Assembly (NCBI RefSeq): GCF_963576545.1
Contig: NC_083637.1
Location: 21,335,507 to 21,399,506 of the forward strand
DNA length: 64,000 nucleotides
Direction of reading: 5' to 3'
Origin: Limanda limanda
Lineage: Eukaryota > Chordata > Actinopteri > Pleuronectiformes > Pleuronectidae
The notes beneath the pieces were generated by a model, which was not told where the DNA came from, did not search any database, and worked only from the letters and a program-made list of their open reading frames with translations. Shown here piece after piece: positions 11,093-24,000 of this stretch (the stretch's first letter is position 1; each line of letters opens with the position of its first letter). Position numbers and translations under genes: made by a program.

Positions 11093-14000
11093 ATGTAAAT
11101 ACGTTGCAATATGAACCCACTGAATACGTAAAGGTCTGATCTTAAGGGAGGATGCTATCAACTGACTCATCCTCAACTATATTTGTGCACAAATGAATAA
11201 ATATTATATAAAAAATAGATTTGCTCATATTAAGAATAATAGTTGGCATGTACAGATTGTCTGGTAGCATCATTATATGATCAGATTAATATCTTCCATG
11301 AGGAATTTCTGGTTTTAAATTTAAAAAGTGAGTTTACAAAAGAATCATCACATCATCCACAATTAGTCAGAAATGTAACAAATTTGATTTGAGTTGTATA
11401 TTCTCTTTTAAAATCATCTTGTTGTATTTATATCTTATGTTTGTCTGATTTTTATCTAAAGCAATTCCATAGTGTAGCAGAAGAATGCAGAGTTTGCACA
11501 GAGAAGCCTGTGGTTGAAATCCAATACATATGAAAAGAGGCATTTGGCCTTCCAGAACATTTTCTCGTTTTCATTTGCATTTCTTTTCCTCCTCTCTGAA
11601 CCTTTTCATCTTATGGAGGTTACACCACATTACTACTGGGACCTTCCACCGCAGGACCAAATCCTCAAGGTGTACAGTACACAGGCTCCGTTCCCACAGA
11701 CCCCCAAAAAAACCATATCAGCCCCTGTCTGCACATCTCTCCCTTACATCTCCCTGGCAGCCTGTAAATCACCAAAGCTCACTCCCGGCCCCATTAAATA
11801 AATGTGCTGGGGTCGCTGACTAATTGATAGCGTTACAATCTGAACTGGTTCATAGTGGCGCTAAATTGAAAACATCGGGGGAGGAAGACAGGGGGATGTT
11901 GGTAGTAAAGAGAGGGAGGAAAGAGGCCTTTGAGGAGACAGACGGAGCAAGGGGGGGCTGTGTGTGCAGGGGGAGGCCTAGGGAGGGAGAGGAAGAAGTT
12001 TTGATGATAGAGGCAGGAGAGGAGAAGAAGGAGTAAAGAGGATGCCGATGGGAGAAAAGGGAGGAAAGGCTAAGGAGGAATTTCAAGGAGAAACACAGAG
12101 ATAGAGTGAAAGAGAGGGAGGAGAGGGAGGTGGGGCAGTATGAAGGTGATAGAGAGGGAAAGAGAGTCGGACTGTAGTGTAGTTTATGTGTGAAAACTAC
12201 ATTTTAGTGTTTTTTTTTATTTCTGTGAACAAAGTATCCCCAATACACTGAAAACGTCATCTCTTCTTTTTTTCGACCTCATTGAGTCAGTTTGGAGTTT
12301 TTTTTTCTGTTCTTGGACAACTGAACATGATAAAAAGCAAGAAAGTGAAAAGTAAAATATGACGCTTGTTGATCATGGCTCAGGACAAGTTGTCCAAACT
12401 GAACCATGTCAGTTCCTTCCAAAACTGTTTTGGCATCTGCAGTAATTACCTATGATATTGTTTTGTGATCACTGTGCTTACATTTGGTTCACTTTAGGCC
12501 CAAAAAACACTGGTCAAACCCGGCCAAGGGAAAACCTTGTCAAACTGTATTTTATTTGAAAATGTGCAGAGACTCTGATCAAACCAATATTTTGTGATTG
12601 TGAAAGTAGTTGACAAATGATTACAGGTTAATGACAACACCTGAATCGTCTTATCAGCTATGTTGTGACAGCTTTCTTACCTTCACGGTTACGAGGTCAT
12701 ATCACCATGACCCTGTGGGGATACTGTCATTATTTATTGCTGTAAAGTGAATTAAATGACGACATAACAACTGAAAGGAAACATAAAATAACTACAAAGA
12801 GACAAAACTACAGTTGGTGGGGTGGGGTCTTGCTCTTACATAGAAGGTACTGGGTTGTGTATTGGCAAGCTGAGAATACTTCTGTCAGCTGTATTGTCTA
12901 CATACCTTTTACTGCTGGTCCTATTACTGCGTTTCATTATTTTGTAACAGCTAATTTCTACATATTAACTAGTTTTTACAGTGGAGCCTGTGATGCATGA
13001 ATCTCCACTTAGCAAGAACTTATGTTCTAACTATTGTGCGTCTGGTGCAGCCGGCTCTTGTTTCCCATGTCCACACACTAAAATGCAATGCTTGTGTTTC
13101 CTGATTCATGCACATTGGCGAGACAATTGCATTAAATGCTTAATTCCTAAGTTAGAACAACATCAGGTTAGTGGAGGGGGAGATGAAAAGATGCATTTTT
13201 AAGTATAAAGTGGATAAACTCCTGGAGGATATGGGCAGAGGGAGGGAGAGAGCGCTGGATCCAGGGGGGAGGAGAAGAGGGAGGCGCGGGAGGAGAAAGG
13301 GGGAGGCTCGCCTTTGATCTCACTGCATGTCTGCCATGCTGTTTTCCTTCAAGGCTTCCTGGTAAGTTTCAGTAGACACCAGTGGGTTCACTCTCGGGGA
13401 TCGGACGCTAATGGATCAGTTAAAGGGTCTATTCTTTATGGCTGGGCTAAGTGTTATCATCTGGGGTTAAAGACACTGACCATGGTGCAAACTCCTGCCA
13501 GATAGCAGCTCCTCTGGGGGATTACAGTAGGCCCTTTGCCAAAGTAAGGAGCCAATTGAGGGAAAGTGGTTCCCATTCTTTTTTTTTTGTTTTGGTTCAC
13601 TTATCTCACTTAAACATCTCTCTCTTCTATCTAATTTTTTCTCTTTCTCTCTCTCTCGCTTCATCTCTTTGTTTCTCTCCCTTGTTCTATCTGCAGACAC
13701 ACGTCAGGGAATACCTTTCTAAAGCTGCTGGAGACCATTTGTCAGTTGTGCGAGACAGAAAGTTGACGATGGATTCCAGAAGTTGAGGTGACCCCCTTTC
13801 ATACGGCAGTTTATCCGTGGGACCTGTCAGGGCCGACTGCCTCAAATAGGACGCAGGGCCCGTCAGATAAGGATCACAGAGACAGAGTCGTGCCTCCTAA
13901 AGTGATCATTCTCCGCCTGTGTTTTTGTTTAACGAGCTGGATTGACAACTCATAGACTCCCTCTAATTGAATGTGATAGATCCCGTCATTAAGTTAATTG

Positions 14001-16409
14001 GCAGCTGGTTTCGATCAGGACCTGTCACACTCACTCAGAGATTTTATGGCATCATTTTTCGCAGTCGAGCTGGGAAAGCTCAGTGAATAGCTGGTCTGTG
14101 AGAGCGGACCGGACCTCTCGCTCGTGACTTCTCATCACATCGTGTTCGGAGCACGTGTCGGCCCAACGTGTCGCTGTTGACGCGAAGGTGACACGGATCA
14201 GTGAGTCAGGTGCAGGCCATTTACAGCTTCTGTTAACTTAATGTGTTGGTTTAGCAAACCATGTCCATATTTTTCCAATTAACTTTGGTATTATCTTTAA
14301 TTATTCACTTAAAAAGAAATCCACCAATTGAATATCATGTGACAAGACTGGTGAGACGTAATTTATTGTCAGTAATTCAACAAAAAAAGCAACAACATTC
14401 AAGCATTATGCACTGTATTATATTTATCTAAAGACGTCCAGTCAATCCCATCTTTAGTCATCCTGCTTCCATAAATATACATTTGACTAAACCACCATGA
14501 CTGTGTAAGACACCACTTGGGATCTTTTGGTTTCACTGGATAACTCTCACAAGTTACATAACTTTTTTTGCCTGATAGTGTAAAAAATGACATACATACA
14601 TACATATTCATACATACATAAAGACAGACAAACAGACAGACAGATGTTTGTGGAGTAGTTGCGTTTATCATCTTCAGGTTATTTTTGTTATGTATGCAGC
14701 TGTCAGGCTATTATAAACATATATGATGTATTTTGTTTATTCAATGTAAAAAACAACAACAATCACCATAGTTTAATCTGAAGTCATTGACATTATGTTG
14801 GTGCTGCTCAATATTTTTAACCTCCACACAACAACACAACATTCCGATATTGAATACCTCAAATACTCAATCCATTTATAGGTCCATGTACCTGGTGATC
14901 AAAATACCACTCACCAATTGCAAATATAAAACAGACTCAAGACTTCTTGGCAGTTGACAGATAATCAAGAGAAGGACAAATTGTTGACATTGAACTTTTT
15001 CATAGTATTTGTTGACTGTAGCAAAAACACATTAATAACAGACACTATAATCACTTTCTTTGAAAATTTGTCTTGGTCCGAACACATTTCAAAAAAGAAG
15101 AAAGACACATTTTATAGTTGTGTTTTAATTACTAGTAACCGTAACAACAACTACTACTCTATAGAAGAAATAGTCCCCATATAAATAGTTGACATTGAGG
15201 TCTGTGGATTATCCAGAGAAATGAGTAGACAGTTTCTGGAAAGAAATGAAAATTTGGCACTCTTAGAACTTTAAGAGAATTATTTTATCACAGCATCTAT
15301 ATTTTATTGGGATGAGAAAACACCAGACCAAACACTAGTGGCAAAGACAAACTCTCTCCACACAAACATACACACACATTATTATGATTATCTCAAACTG
15401 GCCTACATCTTACCACCATGTCTGTGTTTGTCAATGAGAGCACGTTGCCGTGTGAACCTGAGAAGGTTTGTACGTTACACCCGAACGTCTCAGTCAGGTA
15501 GATGACGGGACCTGTCGTAAAATAGCCAATAACACGTGTTTCAAATTGGCCATTGGTTATAGATTGGTTTACAAGGCTGGCTGGTTATCGGCCCAGTGGC
15601 ATTCCCCCGCGTTGATAAAGCACCAGGGAGCTGTGGGTCAATTACTTTGCCACAGCAGAAATTCCTGCAGACGGCCAATTAAAGCTGTGGGCCTGTAGTC
15701 ATGAAGCAGCCAGTTCCTGTTGATGGCTCACGCAGTTATTCTGAGCCCCGGGCAGCTCCTTGCTCTGCTGGTGTAAAACCTTATTCTAAGTCTTGAGCTA
15801 TTATGAGAGCGCTTTAGGATGTTTCCATAGTTAGCTGAAATGACTTTGAAAAAAAGTCAAAGCGTGCGTATTTGTGAGTGGCTCGCACACGGGTTATTCC
15901 GTGCAGCGCGGCGATTGAGTTTCTAATTTGGAGCTTTTAAGCCGCCGTAAAGCATATGCAAGAAGATAAACACAGCATATGAAAGGAAAATAAACAAAGT
16001 CAAAAAGGGTTAAAATGAGTTTGTCTGTTCAAAGGAGCGATCCACGCAGCGATGATGGGGTGTGGGCCAAGGTGGTGCCAAGCGTAGACAAAAGACGACA
16101 GGAGATGATTGCAGGGAATCGGTTTTCCACTCTGCTCTGCCTGCCTTGTCACAATAGGCTCTTCTGCGACGAGGAGGATCAACTTTTATCTTTTTCCCTG
16201 CACTTCTGAGTCGGCAAGCCAAGACAAAAAAAAAAAGTTTGCCCGCTGTCACGAGCTTTTATTGTGAAGTCTTTTGTTCAAGTACGGCTGCAAATTGTTG
16301 TTTTTCTGACGTGACTCAAACGGAGCAGAACAGTAAACACTGGCCCATTGTGGGAAGTCCACAGAGGTTTGGAGATCATGTCTTTACGAAGGGCAGCAGC
16401 TGAGTCATT

Positions 16410-16410
<1 letters not shown>
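11092..16410. other. gene-free intergenic DNA with candidate regulatory blocks
   Basis: No supportable gene. About 11865-12175 and 13235-13310 are strongly purine-rich (GAGG-type). Degenerate CATA/GACA tetranucleotide repeats lie at 14575-14645. High-complexity blocks that look conserved lie at about 13780-14210, 15560-15720 and 15890-16200. The first contains repeated TAATTG/TTAATTGG-type homeodomain cores. No alignment was possible, so the regulatory reading is inference. Confidence 0.4.
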
Positions 16411-16447
<37 letters not shown>

Positions 16448-16498
16448 TGTGTGTGTCTGTGTGTGTGTGTGTATGTATGTGTGTGTGTGTGTTTGTGT
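16411..16498. repeat. (GT)n microsatellite
   Basis: GT repeat with CT and AT interruptions. Confidence 0.95.
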
Positions 16499-19282
16499 CA
16501 CAGTATATCATACAAGCAGGCATTGAGCTCTTGTTGTGTACTTTTTCACTTTAATCATCAAAATCAAATCAAAATCAATGTTTAGAAATATGTAATACTT
16601 CTGTAACGGTGCATTTTTAAACGTGAGGTCGACATTTTGATCAAAAACTCAGTCACAACCACCACACGCATCCATTCGGCGGCTCAAAGTGTAAACCTTC
16701 AGCGATGAACCTGCACTTAGTCACAACCGTATAATTTGATCAGACTCGCACACCTACCAGGGGCCGCGCCTGTGTCTGTCTGTGTGCCAGGGGCCTCAAA
16801 TAAAAGAGGGCTGCGTGGTCTGCGGGAACGCTATCACCCCCGCAGCTATACCGCTACATGCACAACCACTTATGATCACTTATAACAAATCTATAGACAC
16901 TACGGGTGTCAGCTGATCCTCGCCAACAGGCACGAGAAGCGGCATCCCGGGAGAATCCACCCCTTTAAAACCCAATTATCCCGCGGAGCCGGTGTCGTTT
17001 CAAAGGCCAACCGTAGAAGATGTTGGCCCCCGATAAGGGACACATGTGTTCCATCACTCTTAATTGAAGCAGGGTTCCTGAAAGAGAAACAGCCCCGGAG
17101 CATTATGACAAAACAAACAGATTTAAGGACATAACAACTGTATTTGTAATAGGAACGTTTTTCATGGTGCATGGAAATTGCTTTTCTGTGAAGCGTATTT
17201 CTTTTAAAAGGAGCTTTTCTCCAGGACAAGCACATGTATACAAAACTATTTCTTCTCCCCCCTTGTTTTTTTTTTTACTGGACATCATTTTGTCTTGGAG
17301 AGCACACCATGACGATAGGTTTCCAAACCTTCCCAAATTTGATTACAGGTCTACAAAAACCTCAAACAATGCCGTGGCAAGCATGTCACTTATGGTCCCA
17401 AGCCAAAGTCCGTCTCTAAAAGTCCCTTTTTTTTTTCCTTTTCTTTTCTTTCCTTCCTTCTATTTCTTTTCATCCTTATGATCTGAAGTTATGAATAAAG
17501 ACTTAAGTCATGTGTTTTAACAGGAAACACGCAGAACAAATTTACAGTAAAAAAAAAAAGCTGGGCTGCATGGAGGAAAAATCCTGATATAAACAAAAAA
17601 GCTGAATATAGTGGCTTTAATTTTGGATAAAGTTACTGAAATCCCTGTTGGGCAATTACATCATGTTTTTCTTGTTTAGATCCACATTTGAAAGTTCACA
17701 TTTAGTAATCACGTGACAGAAGGAAAGTGAGAAAAGAAAGACTCAGCAATGTGGACCCAATGCTGTTATTCTGCTTTTATATGTAAAGAACACAGAAGCC
17801 TCCTGGAGGTGGATTCATATCCCTGCTCCCAGTCGGTTCCCATGATCTGTAGGATGTATTTAGCATTTGCAATTTCTCATTTATGGGGATATTATTACCT
17901 CCCTGGCACCGTGCCCTGCTTTTGGAATCCCTCGCTTTAATGTTAAATCATGTGGACATTAAAGTCTTTCCCTGACTTACAAGACATGACATCTCTGGAA
18001 ACATACAACCCAGGTCAAAGATGGAGCTCGTTAAAGGATTGCACACAACCACAAATTCACAGAGAGAGAAAAGGGGGATAAAAGAGGAAAAAAATGTTTA
18101 GTTAACTCCGGCTTCAGCCGTCGGGGGGAAAGCTTGGCTTTGTAACTGGCCGCTTAAGATGAGAGACAAAGACAGTTCTGTGCAGTCTACTCAATAAGGC
18201 CCCCCCCCCCCCCACGTCGTACTCGGTTTATCACAGGAAAATTATATTTGTTATCGAAAATGGCTTTTAACAAGCACCGCAAGCAACAAGGGGATATGAC
18301 TGTAAGGAGATAAAACTGCTGTACTTTTCCCTCTCTGATTCTAAATTAAGGCCATGTTTTCACAAAGAGGTCAGATGTGATTAAAAGCTGCTGCAGCTCA
18401 CAAACAGTTTTCCTCTGTTTGTACCCCTGGCACCTAACTGATGCAACATCAGCTATTCTCTCTTTTTTTATCTAGTGTATCATCTCTTTTACCTCATCTC
18501 TTTGGTATTCATAATCCAACTTCAATTACATGAAATTTACAGCAAAGTAAAACACTCACAGCACACATGATTCCGCTGTTGGTTCTCAGCTTCAGAGTAC
18601 AAAGAAATCTCAAATTGACTCGGCGTTGTCTTCGCATGTGTCGACAGCCAACAGCCAGCCAGGCGTAACTACAGCTAACTATTGTCTCATTAACTGCAGT
18701 TTGTATCCAATTAAAGTGAGCCAGGGAGACACTTAATCACCCCACAGACGAGCAAATTACAGAGTTAATACTGCGATCTTTAATTAGACTTTACTGGCTG
18801 CCGTCGGAGTTGGAAAAGTTATTTTAAAGTCTTATATATTTTTCCAACAGAAATCCAATAGGCCGGGCTGTACCTGCATGAGACAAGTTTACACATCCCC
18901 ATAACTGGTCAATAATCCCCTTCGCTTCATTTGGAACGCTTTTTTTTCTTTCTTTTTTACTCACTCTCTGCTAAATTGCCCAACATCATGATGCAATTTG
19001 GGTTTTTTAATCACCGTTTTAGCAGTTACAGTGCGGCTGTCCGATTTCCTGCAACAAAAGTGTGTAGCGCCATTAGCGCGAGTAATTCCCCACAGCAGGC
19101 CTCCAGTTGTGCATGTGATCGGACGAGAGGAAAACAACAGGCTTCACCATGGAAAACCTGAGCTAATGTCCTTGATTGTCCACCTTGTTGTGGTTGTTTT
19201 CTGGGGCAATTACATTCTTGAGACATTATGGGAGAGAAATGCCCGCAGATGGGTTATAATCCCTTGGCCCTGTTGCTCTGTG
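16499..19282. other. gene-free intergenic DNA with candidate regulatory blocks
   Basis: No coding exon recognised. A poly-C run sits at about 18200-18214. Blocks at about 16720-17110, 17740-17960 and 18580-19250 are high-complexity, with TTAATTAGA/CAATTA-type cores, and could be conserved enhancers. Short ORFs here show no family resemblance. Confidence 0.4.
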
Positions 19283-19349
19283 GAGTGTGTGAGTGTGTAT
19301 GTGTGTGTGTGTGTGTGTGTCAGTGTTTTTGCGTGTGTGTTTGCGTGTG

Positions 19350-19393
<44 letters not shown>
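19283..19393. repeat. (GT)n microsatellite
   Basis: Long interrupted GT repeat with TTTGCG interruptions. Confidence 0.95.
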
Positions 19394-19394
<1 letters not shown>

Positions 19395-20819
19395 ATGCAG
19401 GCTCATGCGGAATTTCAGGTGTGTTTAGCGTTATGGGAGCTCATATGGAGACACTGAAACATGTGACAGTCCCTTAAGATTTCCTAAATGGGTCTGGAGG
19501 AGTCCTGGAAAGTTAACTTCAAGGTCAACGTTGAGTCATGCAGCTGATGAGAGACTGCTGGGGAGTGTGGTGCAGATAGTTTGCTACCGTGTCATCGTTA
19601 CATTAAGAGATGTCAAGGCTGCAGCTTTTTAACCGCCTGCACAAAGAATCCCCTATTCTCTCCGTGCTGGGTTGCACGAGTCATTTTGTGGACAACCACG
19701 CACCTATAGTAAAGTGTATTTTTACACGTGCCGCAGTGCCATAGGCCTGACTACACGGAGGCTAACCTCACAGTTTTGGCCCGCTGCACATTTCAGTCCG
19801 ACGCAGAAGTCAAACAAGCAAAGCCACGCAGCGGGTCGGATATTGAAAACGGTGCACTTACAGAGTGAAAAGCAAAACAGAGAGAATTCTTGTCCTGTTT
19901 TAAACTTTGTCTTATATAAACGTAGCGAGGCCGGGGTGATATCTGATAAAATAGATCAAAATTACATTATTGGCTTTTATAGCCCACTGAAAACATAGCC
20001 CAAAGGTATGCTATTTGGCAGAGAGCAGCTCGTAATATGTCTAAGAATTGTTACCATCTGGCTTGACTGCAGGGAATGCTACTCTCTTAAAAACCTCAAA
20101 GTCAAAATGATACAAGGAAAACGCGGCATTCATAAGCAGGTTGGCTTTTTATGGACGCCTGTCCACATAGATTTGGCTCCACGACGTCTTGAAGACAACG
20201 TTTAGAAGCAATCTTTTTTCTTTCTACACACTGTGGCGTCCAAATACAATCTCATATACATTCTTTGTGAAATGTGCTATTCTTGTTCTAAATAGTGACT
20301 TCCAGCCTTTCAGTCACAGACATAAAGTAGAAAGCAATGTTCTGGTATTGGTGTTAAATACATCTGGTTGGTTTCATCAGCTCAACCTTCCCAGAACCCA
20401 AACATACAATATGCAGCATCCGTCTGTCTGACAGGGAAATGTTATCCCCTGACATTTTAACCCCCTTTTTTCACTTTCCTTCACTCTTCTAATCGCACTC
20501 CTGTACACAGTTTCAGCCTCCATTACCTTATTATGAGATTACTATGTCAATGTGCTCAGAATTGTGACAATTACAGTAAGTGGTGGAGTAATTTTCGGCA
20601 TTAAATGGGCTCTTTGTGTACCATGTTGCTGTTTATTTCCGTGGCCTGTCATAGGTTGAAAGAGGGCGTCCTGGCATACGAGGCAGATACATTCTCATAT
20701 GTATTACGAGATAAGCAGGTATATAGATACATGTGTATATAAACAGCAATATATATATGTACAAGTCAAGGTGGAGTTTTTTTAATATGACATGCTGCTA
20801 TGGAGAAGGGATCATCCCT
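19394..20819. other. gene-free intergenic DNA
   Basis: No gene recognised. The part from about 19650 to 20200 and the part from 20510 to 20700 are high-complexity and may be conserved non-coding sequence. Several short ORFs overlap in different frames without splice or family support. Confidence 0.4.
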
Positions 20820-20866
20820 GCGTGTGTATGTGTGTGTGTGTGTGCGTGTGTGTGTGTGTGTGTGTG

Positions 20867-20894
<28 letters not shown>
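20820..20894. repeat. compound (GT)n(GA)n microsatellite
   Basis: A GT run followed directly by a GA run, the same compound architecture as at 9083-9173. Confidence 0.95.
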
Positions 20895-20897
<3 letters not shown>

Positions 20898-21008
20898 CTG
20901 AGGCCTGTGGCATATGAAACATGAGTCCCTGTTTAGCAGTGTGAACCATGGGGGAGAGGGAAGGGGGAGGCTGTTTTCTCAATGCCTCCTTGACCTGTCA
21001 CTATTGAT

Positions 21009-21076
21009 GATGTGTGTATGTGTGCATGTGTGTGTACGTGCGCGTAAGCGTGCGTGCGTGTGCATGCGAGTGTGTG
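21009..21076. repeat. degenerate (GT)n microsatellite
   Basis: Imperfect GT repeat with GCGT and GCAT interruptions. Confidence 0.85.
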
Positions 21077-24000
21077 AGAATCCAGCAGACATCTACAGGG
21101 GGACAGGCACCCCCTCCGCCCTCCTCCCCTCCCCTGCTGCCGATATCCTCTCATGCCACCATCACCATCACCCCCCCCCCTCCCTCCCCCACCTCCCTGC
21201 CTCCTCTCCTCCCCTCTCCTGGCGCCCCGGTATGAGAGAGAAAGCTGTTGTTAATAAAAAGTTTTCAAAGAATGGGATGAAAAGGGAGGTGAAATTGAGC
21301 GGCCCTGGCCATATTATTTCTTCTCCGTATGGGAGCTGGCCTCTCGCGGTCCCTCCGACGCTCTCGGACCGGGAGGGGGTCGCTGGCTCGGTGACCATTA
21401 CTGCCCCGGGGCCAAAGCAAATGATTTGCCTCTCTGAGGCTTCAAAGGGGAGCAATTACACTTAAGTAACCAAATGAATAGATAGCCCAGCTTGGCAGCA
21501 GTTTGGGGGAAACAGTGGAGGCCTTTGAGGGAAGAGGCACCACACCTCAGGAGTAATATGTAACAGCTCACATCACAGAGAGTAAAAAAGGAGAGAAGAA
21601 GAAAATAAACAAGAGCGTATTCTGCCACTGATTTCAGAGGAAGAAAGGTGCTGAAACATGCCCAAACCAAAACAACAACATCATTCAGAGCGGTTTACCG
21701 ATCCAACCCATAGTTTTCGGAGTAATTGTGGCCTTATAGAAATACACCCTCAACCACTGGCTATCACATAAACACAAACTGTATACAGCAATATAGCATG
21801 ACAAATTTGAAAAAAAATTACAAAAAGTGTGTATTTAATTGTGCTCCTGTTTTTCCACAAATTTACTTTCTGTTTATTGCGGATACGCCTCAGAAAATGT
21901 ACCGTCTCCCCTGCCACGAAATGAGTTTGTTTCTGTGAGGCTCGTGTTTGTTTGTGGATATTGTTATAACTGTATACACAAATTAAAAAAAAAAAAATAT
22001 GTGAACATCTTGTTTTCCAAATGAGCTTTAGACAACGTTGCCCAAACAAGATATAAATCACGCTGACGCCAAATTGAACTGCGTGTGTAACACAATGAAG
22101 AACGTTATTTGCAATCTTGAGGAGCATGAATTGCACTTCTGTGAGTGGCACACACATTAAGTCAGCCTCTCCCCACTGATAAAAGACTTGAAAAAGGCCC
22201 TATTGAGTGAAGTGGAGACTGGGAGTTTGGTAGGGGAGCTCACCTGTGGAGAGGAGTCTATAGCTGCATAGAAGGCCCAACAGCTGCCAGGGTTGTAAGT
22301 CTAGGCACCTAGCGGAGCCGCAGAATGGAAAATGCAAGGCGCTCTTTCAGTGCACTGCCACTTAGTAACAGAAGGCATGTGCCAAACTTGCAGAATGAGA
22401 ATGAAAACTCCCCCTTCGGAGTTCACTAAATATCAGCAGCGACTCTCCCCCCCCCCTCCCCTCTGGTGCCCCCTCCTCTCTTTCTCTTTTCTTCTTCTCC
22501 TTTAGTCTATTATAATTCCTCCATAAAAGAACAATAGGTGACTGAAAGACCCCCAAACCACAGAGATATACCAACAATCGGCAAGGAGAAGGGAGAAAGG
22601 GGGGGACTCGGCTGAAGTGTGGAAGCCATCAATTACTGAGGGCCTAAAGTTAACATCCCAGCAGGATATGTGCATTAGAATGCAGATATGGGTAGGCTAC
22701 GGGCAACAGATGCCTAGCGGAGCGGTCAAAAGAGCACCTCCAGCTCGTGAGAGGACATATGCAATGTGGGAGACTCACGCTGCCGCAGCCTCGCCTCGCC
22801 ACCTACAGAAGAATAGAAAATTAAATTGAATGATGATTGTAGTAGCGGCACAAAAGGGCCATTGTGTGGAGCTAACTGGAATTATGGGTTCGAGATGTGA
22901 CAAACAACTGACATGTCACATAATGGGTGCCAATGCTCGTGGCTGTGGTACAGACACATCAGCAGTGAGTTCGCCACGGATCTGCAGGTCCACCGCGGCA
23001 ACAAGTGGGCCTGTCGGCTCCGGCCGGCTCACAAACCCACCGCGATTCCTCCACATGCTCGGCCCTAACAGGATTTTCCCCCCTCCCACGGCATCCCTCC
23101 ATTCGGGCCGCTCAGCAAGAATCAACCCTCTGGGCTTCCTCGCGCTGCTAATTTACACTACAGCCTGCAGGCTACCTTCACAGTCAGAACACTGCAATTG
23201 TATTTTCAGGCTCATTAAGCAATGGCACAAAAAGGGGAGCTCTGACCCCCCATCTACTTTCCCGTCCACGCTCTGTTCAGCAGGAGAGAAAGGCGAAGCA
23301 CAAGAGGAGATAAAAGGTGGGACAGTGAAACGGAGCAAAGTGCTAAATTACAGTGGTGAGGCTCTATCAGGTTGGCTGTGTTTACTACATCAGTTTGTTT
23401 GGGAGCCGGTGGAGGAGGAGGAGGTGGAGGAGGAGGAGGTGGAGGAGAAGAGCAGGCACAGTCCCTGCACTCACTCTTCTGAGAACCAATCCGGCTGCTC
23501 GGTCGCAGCCCCATTCAGGATCGACCCATGCTTGTTTATTTGAAAGAGACCCCGCTTTTTAACTTCCCACCCTCTCCATTGTTCGACCTCTCATGGGGAG
23601 AACTTTGAAATTGTAATCTCAGGACATTCAAACACACACATTTGTTCTGACCTCTGGTGCATGCAATAACATTATTGCTGTGGGACAAGCACTGCCAGTA
23701 CAGTGCTTTCATCCCCTTGTGCGATGTACGTGACGAGTTAGACTTAGAAATGAGGCCTGAAACTAATGACTTATAGTTGTTGACATAAAAATAATAAGGA
23801 GGAAGTTGTGGTCTGAGCAAATTTAAACTCCATGTGCTCCAGATATGGGAGTCCTGTAACCAATAACATAGTTTGATTGGATTTTTCAGACGTGCTTTGT
23901 AGCTGGAACCAATTCTCGAAGGAAAAAACCTCAATTCTGACTCTCGTATATTTGTGTGAGAGCAGGATTTAGCCTTGTAATACAAGTATATCATGTGGAA

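Noticed and set aside
22830..23543. 237-residue ORF, the longest in the gene-free region
   Set aside because: It runs through a high-complexity non-coding block and a GGA/GGT repeat. Minus-strand frames are also open, and no domain is recognisable.
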